NCBI RefSeq assembly: GCF_947179515.1
Contig: NC_067474.1
Coordinates: 92,569,324-92,633,323 of the forward strand
Direction of reading: 5' to 3'
From: Apodemus sylvaticus
Taxonomy: Eukaryota; Chordata; Mammalia; Rodentia; Muridae
DNA length: 64,000 nucleotides
Shown: in pieces, positions 46,415 through 58,370 of the stretch
How the letters are laid out: the number at the start of each line of letters is the position of its first letter
How positions within the stretch are numbered: the stretch's first letter is position 1
Made by a program: the position numbers and the translations under genes
Notes under the pieces: generated by a model
What the model was told of the DNA's origin: nothing
Databases searched by the model: none
What the model saw: only the letters and a program-made list of their open reading frames with translations

Positions 46415-46703
46415 GTTCTACATTCTGTTTTCATTGTTGAAGAAATGTATCGAATGGTTACAACAGCATCCGTATTTCAATGGATGCACAACAAATATCT
46501 GAGAAAAGAAATTATGAAGAAACTTAACTTAGTGGCCAATGTGACTGGTGCAGAAGGACACAGTTTCAAAAAACATAGCAGTGAAAAATAACCATAGCTA
46601 TGTTTACATTCCTCCCTATGCTTCAGGCCTTGAACAATACATATCATGTAAAATAATCAAGAAACTTCGCATGGCAGTTCTTTCCAAAATGGTAGCGTTA
46701 GTG
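46415..46703 (+). pseudogene. Unidentified coding-like stretch with one frame shift
   Basis: One frame is open from 46,415 to 46,588 (58 codons; the first ATG is at 46,445) and reads MYRMVTTASVFQWMHNKYLR through SFKKHSSEK. The next frame is open from 46,587 to 46,703 (39 codons) and reads HSYVYIPPYASGLEQYISCK through LSKMVALV. Composition is protein-like (Trp, Cys, His, Pro, balanced charge) and unlike the Ile/Asn/Lys-rich chance ORFs nearby. It could be a decayed retrocopy or relic exon. No poly-A or TSD was found and I do not recognise the protein. Confidence 0.3.
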
Positions 46704-46706
46704 TAG

Positions 46707-47168
46707 GATCTTCTAACTGCTTTTGCAGAAATAGCTCTGATGCCACCACACTAGTTATAAATGACATTAATCTCCCTTCTCACCTATCTAATGAAGCAAA
46801 AATCATAAATGTTAACCAAGGCCATGACACTTTTCAAGGCTCAATTGACTGAAAATAAAAATGTGCATGTCTGAAATTTCTATCATAGAAACAAAGCTAA
46901 TCTAAGATGTTCTGCTCCTGTAATGTTGCCTATTTTTCCCACTAAAATCCCCCATTTAGAAATCCTCTTGCACTGATCTATCAAAGGATGGTCTTCCTCA
47001 GATCTAATTCTTATCCTTCAAACTTTTCTTTAGTGTGAGACAGCACGTGAACATGAATAAAAATGCTTCCCTTAATTAATTGCTTTCTTTAATTAATTTG
47101 GCCATGATGGTTCAGGTTGGTAGTCTTTCTATTTTAATATTTTAACACTTTGTATTATTAACATCTGT
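46707..47168. other. Unassigned stretch
   Basis: No gene or repeat recognised between the coding-like stretch and the next L1. Confidence 0.45.
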
Positions 47169-47171
47169 CAT

Positions 47172-47575
47172 TATATATATACAATGGAGTACTATTGAGC
47201 CATTCAAAACAATGAATTCATGAAATTCTTAGACAAATGGATGGAGCTGGAGAATATCATACTAAGTGAGTTAACCCAGTCTCAGAATAACACTCATGGT
47301 ATACACTCACTGATAAGCGGATATTAGCCTAGAAGCTTGCAGTACCCAAGACCCAATGCACATATCAATGCACATACCAAGAAGAAGGAACGAATGGCCC
47401 CTGGTTCTGAAAGGCTCAGTGCAGCAGTGTAGGGGAATATGAGAACAGGGAAGTGGGAAGGGGTGGATGGGGGAACAGGGGGAGGGAAGAGGGCTTATGG
47501 GACTTTCGGGGAGGGGGGGTCCAGGAAAGGGGAAATCATTTGAATTTTAAGTAAAGAATATATTGAATAAAAAAA
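47172..47575 (+). mobile_element. 5'-truncated L1 3' end
   Basis: Encodes the end of ORF2 (EYYSAIQNNEFMKFLDKW-like, ATACACTCACTGATAAGCGG) followed by a 3' UTR with GGGGAATATGAGAACAGGG, AGGGGAAATCATTTG and an A-rich tail. About 400 bp, young in appearance. TSD not visible. Confidence 0.9.
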
Positions 47576-47579
47576 AATT

Positions 47580-49358
47580 AAGGGGATGTAAAACATTCCG
47601 AACTACAGTGAAACTCCTTACACTCAGAAAATTACCAACTCCATGATTAAAAAATGTCCCTAAAACTTATCTGATGCACTAGGCTCCTCTCCTCTCAAAA
47701 ATAACTAACCCAAACATAACTAAGCAATGGGCATTGAAGAAGGACATCAACAGAGAAGCTGATCTATGTGGAAGAAGTTGAGGCAAACTAAACAGCCTGA
47801 CAGTGGCTCAAATGAGATATTCAAATGAGATACCTGCAAAAGAGCTATTCAACCAGGTGAGCTACCTCCAGATGTTGCACAGTACTCTATGTCTCAAGCT
47901 TTTATGAGGTTTTACCCATGCTGTGGTGGACATTGTTAATACAGCTGTCTTTAAATGAATTTTTTCCCTGTAATTAACTCTTTCCTCATAGTCCTGTAAT
48001 TAGCTCCAAAGAAAATCATGAGTTTACCGATTTCAGTAGCATCTTTACATTGGTCTGTTGTCAGTCCCCTATGATTAGACTATTGTTCAGTTTTCTACTG
48101 GAATAATATCACGAACATATTTAACTGTCAACTTTCTAGCTTTAGAATAACTGTGGGAAATAATGGGAACACCTTTTTGGTACTATGTAGAAGCATCACC
48201 TGTCAATAAAACCAATGGCTTACAGGAAAGGGTAGAATAAAAGATGGAACATACAGAAGAGAGAACTCTGAGAGAAATTCCCTGCTTAGACAGAGTTAAG
48301 TTGCACATATTAAACCGAAGAGAGGTAACTAGCTATGCGGCAGACATAGATTAACTTAAATAGGTTGATATACTTTATTAGCTATTCAGAGAACCAGCCT
48401 AGTTTAAGGCCTGGACATTTGTTTAAAATTAATAAACCTCCAAGCTGTTATTCAGAAACTAGTGATTGGTAGAAAATCTGCTGTCACATAAGTCTATAAA
48501 AATTAGGAGAATTAGAAAACTGCAATGGAAAAACAAACCTTAAATGTGGATGTGGTTATGGCATGTCTTAGACTCTTGGACTGAATAAAAACAAAGAGAT
48601 CTGTGGTTGGAACAATGATCTTTTCAGTAGTTAAGACCAGTTTCAATTCCCAGGACCAAATATAGTAGGTCACAACTATTTTTATCTTTAGACCAAGTGG
48701 GATTTGACAACCACATCTGCAGTAATCATGTGTCTACTCCATACCCATGTATGCAAAAAATCGTCAAGGACATATAATTAAATAAATAAGAAGAAAAAAA
48801 ATGAACTGCATAGAAAGATTCATTCGTTTTGCTTTTCAATTGTTGCTGTAATGTAATTAGCATCTCCTTATTTTCCAGCTTATCTTTCTAGCTATGATGA
48901 ATTGTACTGTTGCCCATGGACCTGTAAGACAGAGAGTGGGGTTAAACATATTTTGTCATCCATCTTTAAACATATTTTGTCAGACATAAAAGCTTTCATT
49001 TAGCATTCATTTATATCATATACATGAATAAGTTTTTGTTCACATTTCTAATGTGGATACATTATTATTCAATTTTCATGTAAACTAATTCCATCATATA
49101 GTTGTTTACATCACTTTCTCTTTTGAAGTAGTTTTATTAAGCTCAGAATGACTTCAAATTTAATATGATGATTATGGCTTATCTTCTTGTTTCCATTTCT
49201 CAAGTACTGGGTTACAGCTTCATACTTCCACACCTGGCATCTATTGATTTCAGGATACTTATTTATATTTCTTATGGTTTTTTTTTTATTCCTTTTTTTC
49301 TGAAGTTGGTTGTTTTCTTTTGCTTATTTCTTTGCGCTTTTTTTTTTGTAGTTTAAAT
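47580..49358. other. Unassigned stretch
   Basis: No gene identified. CAAATGAGATA is repeated in tandem near 47,810-47,835. The part at about 48,290-48,510 may be an old LTR-type repeat, unassigned. Confidence 0.45.
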
Positions 49359-49366
49359 ATAACCTA

Positions 49367-49829
49367 GCAGCTCTATTGGTAGTAGCCAGAAGCTGGAAAG
49401 AACCTAGGTGTCCTTCAACAGAGGAATGGATACAAAAAATGTGGTATATTTACACAATGGAGTACTATTCAGCCATTAGAAACAATGAATTCATGAAATT
49501 CTTAGACAAATGGATGGAGCTGGAGAACATCATACTAAGTGAGGTAACCCAGTCTCAAAAGATCAATCATGGTATACACTCACTGATAAGTGGATATTAG
49601 CCTAGAAACTTTGAATACCCAGGACATAATCCACAAATTAAATGATGTCTAAAAAGAATGGAGGAGTGGCCCCTGGTTCTGGAAAGACTCAGTGCAAGAG
49701 TATAGGGGAATTCCAGAACAGGGAAGTGGGAAGGGGTGGATAGAAGAATAGGGGGACGGAAGAGGGCTTATGGGACTTGCGGGTAGTGGCGACCCAGAAA
49801 AGGGGAAATCGTTTGCAATGTAAATAAAA

Positions 49830-49872
<43 letters not shown>

Positions 49873-49880
49873 AATAAAAG
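49367..49880 (+). mobile_element. 5'-truncated L1 3' end with AAAT tail
   Basis: Begins in ORF2 (SWKEPRCPSTEEWIQKMWYI), reaches GIHSLISGY and its stop at about 49,600, then a 3' UTR and a tail expanded to AAAT/AATA units (49,826-49,876). TAACCTA occurs on both sides (49,360-49,366 and 49,881-49,887) and may be a 7-bp TSD. Confidence 0.9.
49826..49876. repeat. (AAAT)n microsatellite
   Basis: About a dozen AAAT units, grown from the L1 poly-A tail. Confidence 0.95.
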
Positions 49881-49914
49881 TAACCTATAATTGTATTTTT
49901 ATATTTACTTAAAC

Positions 49915-50290
49915 ATTGCTTTTTTAAAATTATCTTTAATATTTTTTATAGTTCAGATTTTACTCCCCTCCAAGTCCACCCTCTGACTGTTTCACATCTC
50001 ATGTCTCCATGAGGATGTCCGTACCCCATAAACCCCAACCCGACCTGACCTCCCTACTCCCTGGGGCCTCAAGTCTCTTACAGGTTAGGTGCATCTTCTC
50101 TGACTGAGTCCAGACCTGGCAGTCCTCTGTTGTATATGTGTTGGGGGTCTCATATCAGATGGTATATGCTGCCTGGTTGGTGGCCAAGTGTCAGTTTAGT
50201 TGAGACTGGTGGTCCTCCTACATGGTCAACCTCCTTCTCAGCTTCTTCCAGCTTTTCCCTCATCCAACCATTCTTACCCTTACTTTTGAT
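49915..50290 (-). mobile_element. Old Lx8/9-type L1 3' UTR
   Basis: CATCTTCTCTGACTGAGTCC, CCTCTGTTGTATATGTGTTGG, CTGCCTGGTTGGTGGCCAAG and TCAGCTTCTTCCAGCTTTTCC follow the antisense order of the older Lx 3' UTR type, distinct from the younger ones here. No TSD. Confidence 0.75.
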
Positions 50291-50309
50291 TCATGGTTGA
50301 TTTACATGA

Positions 50310-50705
50310 AATTACCCTAATGTTTTGATTACTGCTTATAAGCATTTAAGGTTAGGGTTTAAATAAGAAATGCTCCTTATAGGTCATTGTCTTAAATTGT
50401 TGGTCCTCTGTGCCTAGCTTCAGTGGTTGTGGAAGCAATAGCATATGTAATTTAGCCTATAGCAGTTAACTAGTGGTAGGACTTTGAGTATGATTTTTAT
50501 TTCTGTTATTTCTATCTCCTTTCTCTCCTATCACAATGTGAATACACCCTGCCACAACATCTTACCATCATGATAAATGTTTTTCTACCATATATTACCG
50601 ATTTGCATGCTCTAAAAGTCTTGAGCCAAAATATTTCTTCTTTTAAATAATTTCTGCCATATGTTGTTGTCACAGTGACATGAAAGTAGCTAGTATATAG
50701 TCAAA
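50310..50705 (+). repeat. Possible old rodent LTR-like repeat
   Basis: CACAATGTGAATACACCCTG, CATCATGATAAATG, TGAGCCAAAATATTTCTTC and GTTGTCACAGTGACATGAAAG resemble a common rodent repeat with a TGAGCCAAAATAAA-type end. Diverged; family uncertain. Confidence 0.35.
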
Positions 50706-52985
50706 GAAAGTTTTAATTTGGGATTGATTACTCTCTACAATTATGTTAATCTTCTGGACGTTTTTCTAAGCATTAATGCATTTTTGATGTTTCAGTCTTA
50801 TGACTGAAGGGAAACTGGAAAGCACTACAGTGAGACTGCTCAAGATATTCTTCACTTCAACATCTAGGGTTTTCCTTATGTTTTATTGAGCACTAGCAGA
50901 GAATCCCTGATTCTCCCTTGAGTTCCTTCTCTTCAAAACTCTTTTTCCTAGGCACTGTCTGGTGACTATCACTTGTTAGTACCTCAGAAGCTCCTGCCTT
51001 ACTCCTCTTTTTATTGATAAGTGTGTCTTTTGCCTGATATTACTCTTGCTGTCATATTACAAAAATGTGGCAAACATTAGGATATAAATACAGATAAAAT
51101 GGATCACATACCTACCAGAAAATTAAACAATGGAATTGGCTATTTTATATAATTAATGTAAGTATTTATAAAAATTTATCTGTAAGATATTTTGAAGTTC
51201 ATTTACATTAAGTATTAGGTTGAAGTTTCTTGGTATAATCAAAAGTGCAATGAAATCCTCAGGTCAACTGTTTTTAATATGTTATGCTAAGGATCTTTTA
51301 TTTTGTGGAAGATATTCAGATATGACTAGACTTTTTAAATGAAACATTCAGACACACACACATATATGTATATAATGAGTATCTTTTTCTGTTTATCTGT
51401 ATATTTTTTGATATATATACATATTAAAATATTTGAATGTCTATATTAGCAGAAAGTTGTGGTTTGAAAAGACCTTTTAAAAGTAATTAGGTCAAGTTTC
51501 TCTTGCAAGTTTTAGCAGTGGTCAGCAAAATTTTGTAAGTAATGCCAAATATAAAATAGTTCAGGTACTTTGGGTCATACAGACTCTGCCCCAATTATTC
51601 TACTATCCCATCACAGTGAAAACACAAATACAAGCGAAATAGTGGGTATGGCTATGAAATAACTGAATTTACTTTTAAAAACAAGTGATGAACTGTATTT
51701 GACCTATGGGTTAATACTTTTTCATTTTTATATATTTTGAAAATGTATGCATAAGTATTTCATACATTTGCATTTACATTATTTCCACTCCTGCCTCTCC
51801 CCTGTGCTAACCCTACTGTTATTCCCCACACATCCTCAATGTTCAGACCCATTAGGGCATGTGTCACCAGGGAGAAAAAATACATAAGGGTATAAGGAAA
51901 ATAGAATACAGTTAGAAATTATAAAGGCTAGAGGAAATGTCAGCATTAGGTTCTTGTAGGTTATGTCACCTCAGCAAGGACATTTAGGCTGTTGGATTTT
52001 TCAGGTACAGAACACGGAGTCATAGCTAGGCCAAATGATCTAGTCAATGTTTTTAAGATAGAAAAATTGTACATCTACTATATGGGTCATAATTTCTAAT
52101 ATTATAACTATACTGTAATACAAATATTTAGAGCAGACAGACCAACTTTTATGGACTATTTAGATCTTAAATTTCTTGGAGGATTCAATACATATAAAAC
52201 ATGTTTCTTAATGTGTCATTTCAAAACATTATTCCCTGTAGCAAAAGCAGTAAGTGTTTGTAACTATAACAACTCAATTTATGAGACTCAGAAACTTATG
52301 AGAAAATGAATTCCTTCCAAGAACAAGGCCAGCTGAAAGTTTTAAGTTACTTGGGTAGATTTCTTCACTTGTCAGTGAGATGCTGTAAATTCTCTGAAAT
52401 GCTGAATATTTATAAGTACATCTCTATTATCCTTCATGTGCATTTTAGTAACATGTAGTCATTGTTTGAAAGATTTCTGAAAGAGTTTTAAGGGTAAGTC
52501 TACTTGAAACATATTGACACTATCTTGAAATATATTGCTTATATTTGCATGCTAATTAAATCTTTCTTCAACCTGAGTAAAAGCTGACACAAGATAATTA
52601 CACTTATCAAGATATAGTCTTAAAGAAGCTAATACAAATGTTATAGTATTAAAATTTATAAATTTTGACATATATTTTGACACTCATGTTTGTGTGTGTG
52701 TGTGTTACATGAGGTCACAGAGAAACTTTCTGAATGAGTTTTCCCCTTATACTGTGTTGTCTAAGAATTAAATGAAGTCATCCTGCTTAGGTAAAAAGTG
52801 CTTGCACATCCTGTGCTAACTCATCATCCAAGACTTACAAATATTTAGAAATATGTTTTCTTTATAAGTTTCAAGTTCCTCTCTTCACTTGTGTTCTTTC
52901 CAGGGGTTAATGCTTGAGAATAGAAGAATTTACAAAATTAACACTGACAGGCAATGATATAGCATGCTTAAATAAATATATGCAT
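50706..52985. other. Unassigned stretch
   Basis: AT-rich DNA without a recognised gene. A pyrimidine-rich piece at about 51,770-51,860 resembles an old L1 3' UTR weakly. A short CA/TA run lies at 51,351-51,375 and a TG run at 52,690-52,705. Confidence 0.45.
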
Positions 52986-53682
52986 TTAATTTTTTAAAAT
53001 ATTTTTATTAAATTATTTTACTTATTTACATTCCAAATGCTCAGCCTATTCCCATCTCCCCATCTGTGAGTTCTTCAACTCATCTCCCCTTCCCTTTGCT
53101 ACTAAGAAGGTACTCCCGTACCCAACCATCCTCCCTCAACTCCCTAATCCCAGCCAGCATCCAGCTTCCCTGGAGCATTAAGTTTCTACTTGTTTAGGCA
53201 CTACTCTACTACTGAGTCTAGACAACGCCATCCTCTACTACATATATGCCTGGGGCCATGGGTCAGCACATGTCTGTTCTTAGGTTGGTAGCTTAGTCTC
53301 TGAGAGTTCTGAGGGGTCTATGTTAGTTAATACTGTTGTTCTACCTATGAGGTTGCAATCCCTTCAGCTCCTTCGATCTTTCTCCTAATTCTTCCATATG
53401 GGACCTCAGTTCTATGATTGGCTGAATCTGCAGCTGTCTTAGTCAGCTACCAGTAGAACCTCTCAGAGGACAGCCATGTCCTTCAATCAGGATTTGGTGC
53501 CTGCACAAGGGAGGGATCCCAAGTTAGACAAGTCACTGGATGGTCTTTCCTTCAGTCCATTTTTCCCTGCATTTACTTTAGACAGGAACAATTCTGTGTC
53601 AAAATTGTTGAACAGTGATGGGTGGAACCAAGCCTCAACTGGAGCCAAGTCTAGCTACTGGAGATGGTTTTTTTCAAGTTCT

Positions 53683-53756
53683 TTTTTTTTTTTTTGACAG
53701 TCTGGAAAAAATATGGAACGCTTCACGAATTTGTGTGTCATCCTTGCGCAGGGGCC

Positions 53757-53807
<51 letters not shown>

Positions 53808-53814
53808 GAGCACA
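53683..53814 (-). mobile_element. U6 retrocopy insertion (with poly-A)
   Basis: On the minus strand the order is TSD AGAACTTGA, U6, ten extra bases (CCAGACTGTC), an A run of about 14, TSD again. The TSD copies are at 53,815-53,823 and 53,674-53,682. This is the layout of an RNA copied by the L1 machinery. Confidence 0.9.
53707..53813 (-). ncRNA. U6 snRNA retropseudogene
   Basis: The minus strand matches the 107-base spliceosomal U6 snRNA from GTGCTCGCTTCGGCAGCAC to the terminal T run. The conserved ACAGAGA box is present. By comparison with the U6 sequence I know, I see a single change (GACACACAAATT for GACACGCAAATT). True U6 genes use external pol III promoters (TATA box and proximal sequence element); here the upstream DNA is L1 3' UTR and has no TATA box at the expected distance. 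Together with the poly-A and TSD this indicates a retropseudogene, probably not transcribed. Confidence 0.95.
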
Positions 53815-54339
53815 TCAAGTTCTGTCTCCCAACTTGTACATTTCAGGTAGGGTCAACTCCACTGAGTCCTGGGAGTCTCTCACATCCCAGGTCTCTGGGA
53901 CTTTCTAGAGGTTCCCTCTGTCTCCCAACCCCCATCACTGCATCATTCCATTCATCCTCCTAGCCCTCTGCATTTTTCTCCTGTTTTTCCCCATAATTGG
54001 TGAAAAGGGGGGCAGGATCAAGTAGTATTCAAGTAGCCACACTTGGGCCTTCCTTCTTGTTAAGTTTCCTATGGTCTGTGAGTTGTATCTTGGATATTCT
54101 GTCCATGTTCTTTGGTTCTGGGTTTCCTCACTCAGCATATTTTCAATTTCCATCCTTTTGTCTGCAAATTTCATAGTCCGCATTTTTTATAGCTGAAGTA
54201 TTTCATTTTTTAATTGAACCACATTTTCTATATCTACTGTTCAGTTGACAGATATCTGGATTGTTACTAGCTTCTGTCTATTACAGATATGGCTGCTATG
54301 AACACAGAAGAGCATGTTGCAGGTTTCTCTCTTGATTCT

Positions 54340-56938
54340 ACTTTCTATCCATGACATTACCACAGGCCATCTGCTAAGATTCATTTGCCATAATGAATTT
54401 ACATGATTACTCATTTAGAAAAACAAAGAAGTCCACAAAAATTAATATGATTATTGATTCACATTTCTGATATAATTCAAGCCAGTTTAGTATATGTTAT
54501 TTCCCGTATATCCTTTATATTTTATTTTTACCTAATTTCTCACATTGTGCTAATTTATTTGCCTTCTTTCATGATTTCCATTTTTTATTTTCACTATACA
54601 CTTGACTAGACTTTGAAATAACACAATTAGCATCCCCAATGGACTGCTTATTAATATACGGTATGATAGAGAACTTTTCAGAATTCTGTGGAAGCATACT
54701 AAAATGGGATGAACAAATCCATCTGAAGTATCAAGAAAAACTTGAGTGAGAATGTCATAAAGACATATAAAAGAAGAATGAGTTTAAATAGATGAATAGT
54801 ATTGCATGGTTTTTATTAAGAGACCACTTTGAACAATTGTTCAAGAACTTCATTGAAAAGTGAGGAATTCATGTAATGTCTATCGTCTAGTGAAAAACAC
54901 TTTTGCAAGGGTTAGTAGTGAGACAAGGTCACAACATCTAAGAGGAAAATCAAATAACATATAAAGCTTCTTTAAAAAAAATACTATTAACTGAAAGGCA
55001 GGCATCATGCAAGATACTCATGATAGGTGCAGAGGCTTGGGAAAGAAAGGGTTTTTAAATATATTCTAGCTCCTGAGTTTGTTTTGCCTATTGTAAAACA
55101 AGCTTAAGAATATATCCAATCCCAAAAGCATATCTTTACTGATGGGGTTGCATGTGATGAGTTGTATCTGATGTCCTCCAAAGGGGACAGATGGTGCTAG
55201 TAGATCAATCATTTTAGAATTTGCTCCTGTGAAAGCATTATTTCAACTTTTTCTAGAATTCCATTACTGGCAAAACTAAAGGGTGCATTTTTGCACAGGA
55301 AATATACAAGTATTTCTGAGTCCGATGAGTATCGGTGTTTAGTGAAGTATAAGGCTACATTTAACTTTAACTAATCAATTATTAATGAAGATGCAAATGT
55401 AAAGTAAACATTGTACAAAATATTGCATCTGTAAAATACTATTTTATCTCACCCATCACATTTCCTTGTGATTGAATGTAATTAACACTGTCTTCACTGC
55501 ATGTGAGCACAGCACATTGAATTTCATAATTATATTCAATCCCCTATGTAGGTTGCTTCTAAGCGAGATGGAAAAAGTATAGATTTTCTTTTCTGTGTTT
55601 TTATATAAGAGGCATTAGGGAAAGAAAGACCAATAAATCACAGGAACCTGTATATCTCCTATATAGAGAGAAATATTCAGCTGGCTGTCAAAGCTCATGC
55701 AGCCAGAGCCTCAAATGAGCTGACCTACTTCCCATCTGGTTCAGTGCTCCTTTTCCATCTCAGTTAATTATACCTTAGGAGAAGACTCATATTTGTTTAT
55801 ATAAGAAAGAAAAAAAGAAAACTTTTTCTCTTAGTACTTTTATGAAGCTGAATTTCTTGTGATTCTTCCTATTTTTAAATATAAAACATTTTTCCTTTGA
55901 AGAAGTGTTCTTTTAAGTTTGCTTTTCATTTCTAACTACTTCATTTTCTGTGTCGGAAAGGAAAAGTCTTTCAAATTGGGGAAATGGCAGTCAACTCTCC
56001 CAAGTTTATCAATGTCATTTTGCTCCCAGGATGCACAATTTCCTTTTATTTCCCAAATGTCAAAATATATGCCAGAGAAAAAGCACACAATCTGACAAAA
56101 GAAAGCATTCCAGGTCTGGAGAGAATAAAATTTCCTTTATTACTAGCACCGTCGTACATTCCTCATCTCTGAGTGCTGCTGTGCCACCATCAAATGGGTG
56201 TTGTGATCTGGCCACTGTTACATTAATATGGACAAAAGAATGAGCATTTTCTATGGAATTAGTTGAAGTTTCCATAATGAAAGACTTAGTTAAAAGTATC
56301 GGTGAGTCAAGGAAAAATTTATCACAAACTTGGGGTAATTTATTTTCTCCCATAGAGGCTAGTGTCAAGTGTCATATCTGTGTTAAAACAATGCCATATA
56401 CAAAATAAAAACAATAGAAATGTGTAGAAGGCTATGGAATAATCATTGATTGCATAAATGTATCATTAGCAGTTACATATAATAGACTAATTACTCTGTT
56501 AAATAAAACAGACACTATTCCTTGAGTAGCAAGGAAGAGGTAAAGTATAATACAATTCTAAGTTAATCCATCAAGTTTTATGGCTTAACAGCCTAAGTTT
56601 TTATTAAACTTGCTTAAAAGTCAAATGCAATTTAAATAACCTTTCTCACATTTGAAACTGGCCTATATACATACTACTATGCACCAAGAAAAATGTAGAA
56701 AAATAAAACTCTTTTTCCAATTACATTTTCAAATACACCTTTTCTGCCACCCAGTTTTAAAAGCCATTTCAGATGAAGACAGCTTCCGATGAACACCTTA
56801 ATTATATGCCTGCAGAAAACATCAAAAATCAATCAATAAACTCATAGCTCTGGTTACAACTATTACAATTTTCAGAAACAAAGGTTTTCAGATTAAGACA
56901 GAGATATATCAATTATATTTTTAATGGTTTTCAGGACA
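54340..56938. other. Unassigned stretch
   Basis: No gene identified. Overlapping ORFs of 62-102 codons lie at 55,950-56,368 (plus in two frames, minus in one). None shows a motif, and the overlap of three frames argues for chance, though the composition is less AT-rich than its surroundings. Confidence 0.45.
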
Positions 56939-56956
56939 ATAACACTTGAAACTTTT

Positions 56957-57136
56957 TTTTTCTTTTTTTTCTTTTTTTTTATTCGATATAATTTATTTAC
57001 ATTTCAAATGACTTCCCCTTTTCTAGCCCCCCCACTCCCCGAAAGTCCCGTAAGCCCCCTTCCCTTCCCCTGTCCTCCCACCCACCCCTTCCCACTTCCC
57101 CGTTCAGCATCCCTTCATGCTTAAAGTCTTGGAGAG
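56957..57136 (-). mobile_element. 180-bp twin-primed L1
   Basis: Flanked by the 16-bp direct repeat AACACTTGAAACTTTT (56,941-56,956 and 57,137-57,152). 56,957-57,106 is a rat-type L1 3' UTR with T-rich tail (minus). 57,107-57,136 is a 30-base plus-strand piece of ORF2 RT sequence (AGCATCCCTTCATGCTTAAA) from about 2 kb further upstream on the L1 map. The inverted piece ends in GAGAGAACA, sharing AACA with the TSD, a microhomology expected at the second priming site. Confidence 0.93.
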
Positions 57137-57152
57137 AACACTTGAAACTTTT

Positions 57153-57821
57153 ATACCAGAAATATAACTGAAATAATTAGTCTATAATGTCCATATTAAA
57201 GACATTGTTCTGTATCATAGTGAGTATTTTGATGTAATCCTACTGTGTGATAGACTGTCTTATAACAACAACCATTTGTCTTTATAACATTTAGCAGGGG
57301 TAATATGGACTGTGTTTTCAGAGTCGCAACCAACTAGAATCTTGTTTGGTTTACACTCTATCCTTAAAAGCTATTAGTTTGAGAAAGTTATCAGCATATT
57401 ATTCCCTCGTCCCTCTGAAGTGAAGTACAGTGTTTCTCAGAGTTATATTTGCCATAACCCTTTTCAGTTGCCAAATAACCTACTTTACATTGTATCACAA
57501 TATGTCAAAAGTGCAGTAGCATCTGAAATGCCATACACAGGAATTGTGAGGATGCATTTATTACTGATATGGGAAATAATACTCATGTAGACAGGTGAGC
57601 CTAGGCCTTTTCCTGAATGAGGTTCTCAGACTGTCAAAGAATCAGAAAGACACAAAAGTAGCTGGCTTCAAAACTAGAAGGATATCCAAGCCAATGACAG
57701 CAGATGAGATCGAGAAAGTAAAAACAAAAGTGTCTCCTCAAGAATATTTAGGAAAATAGGCAGTCTAGCTGACATCTGAGCTCTTCTAATAACTATGATA
57801 GACTTCTAACTATAAAACCTG

Positions 57822-57875
<54 letters not shown>

Positions 57876-58080
57876 TTAAGTAGTACTACAGACGTCAAGA
57901 AATATACTACAAGAATTCTTTGTGAAAATGTATTATATTAACAATGTTATGTTCATAGACTAAGCTGTCTATGATGAAAATAGATATTGAATGTTTTAAT
58001 TTTCAAATTTCAGAGCATAGTATATAGTTCAAATTTTACTTTGAACAGTATATAAATTTAAGCATGCATTCATATTTCAT
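57153..58080. other. Unassigned stretch
   Basis: No gene seen. Contains a long AT microsatellite (annotated separately). Confidence 0.5.
57828..57872. repeat. (AT)n microsatellite
   Basis: About 45 bases of uninterrupted AT. Confidence 0.97.
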
Positions 58081-58109
58081 TAGATATTTCATTTTATTTT
58101 CTTCCAATT

Positions 58110-58370
58110 TTTTATTTTATTTTTTTTAATTCGGTATATTTTTTATTTACATTTCAAATGATTTCCCATTTCCTAGCCCCCCCACTCCCAAAAAGTCCCG
58201 TAAGACCCCATCTCTCCCCCTGTCCTCCCACCCAGCCCTTCCCACTTCCCCGTTCTGGTTTTGCTGAATACTGCTTCATTGAGTCTTTCCAGAACAAGGG
58301 GCCACTCTTCCTTTCTTCTTGTACCTCATTTGATGTGTAGATTATGTTTTGGGTAATCCAGGTTTCTAGG
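58110..58370 (-). other. L1 3' UTR and poly-A
   Basis: T-rich tract (poly-A), TTCGGTATATTTTTTATTTA with a G in place of the usual A of the ATTCGATATA box, then the standard 3' UTR up to the ORF2 stop. Confidence 0.9.

Larger units (their letters stand above)
52990..54335 (-). mobile_element. Lx-type L1 3' end, interrupted by a U6 retrocopy
   Basis: Antisense Lx 3' UTR (ACATTCCAAATGCTCAGCC, CACATGTCTGTTCTTAGGTTGG, CCTTCTTGTTAAGTTTCC) continues into ORF2 C-terminal text (TGGCTGCTATGAACACAGAAG) at the right end. A U6 snRNA retrocopy with TSD sits at 53,674-53,823. Diverged and without coding capacity. Confidence 0.8.

Noticed and set aside
53707..53813. Functional U6 gene
   Set aside because: No upstream TATA box or proximal element, and it has poly-A plus TSD; a retropseudogene explains everything.
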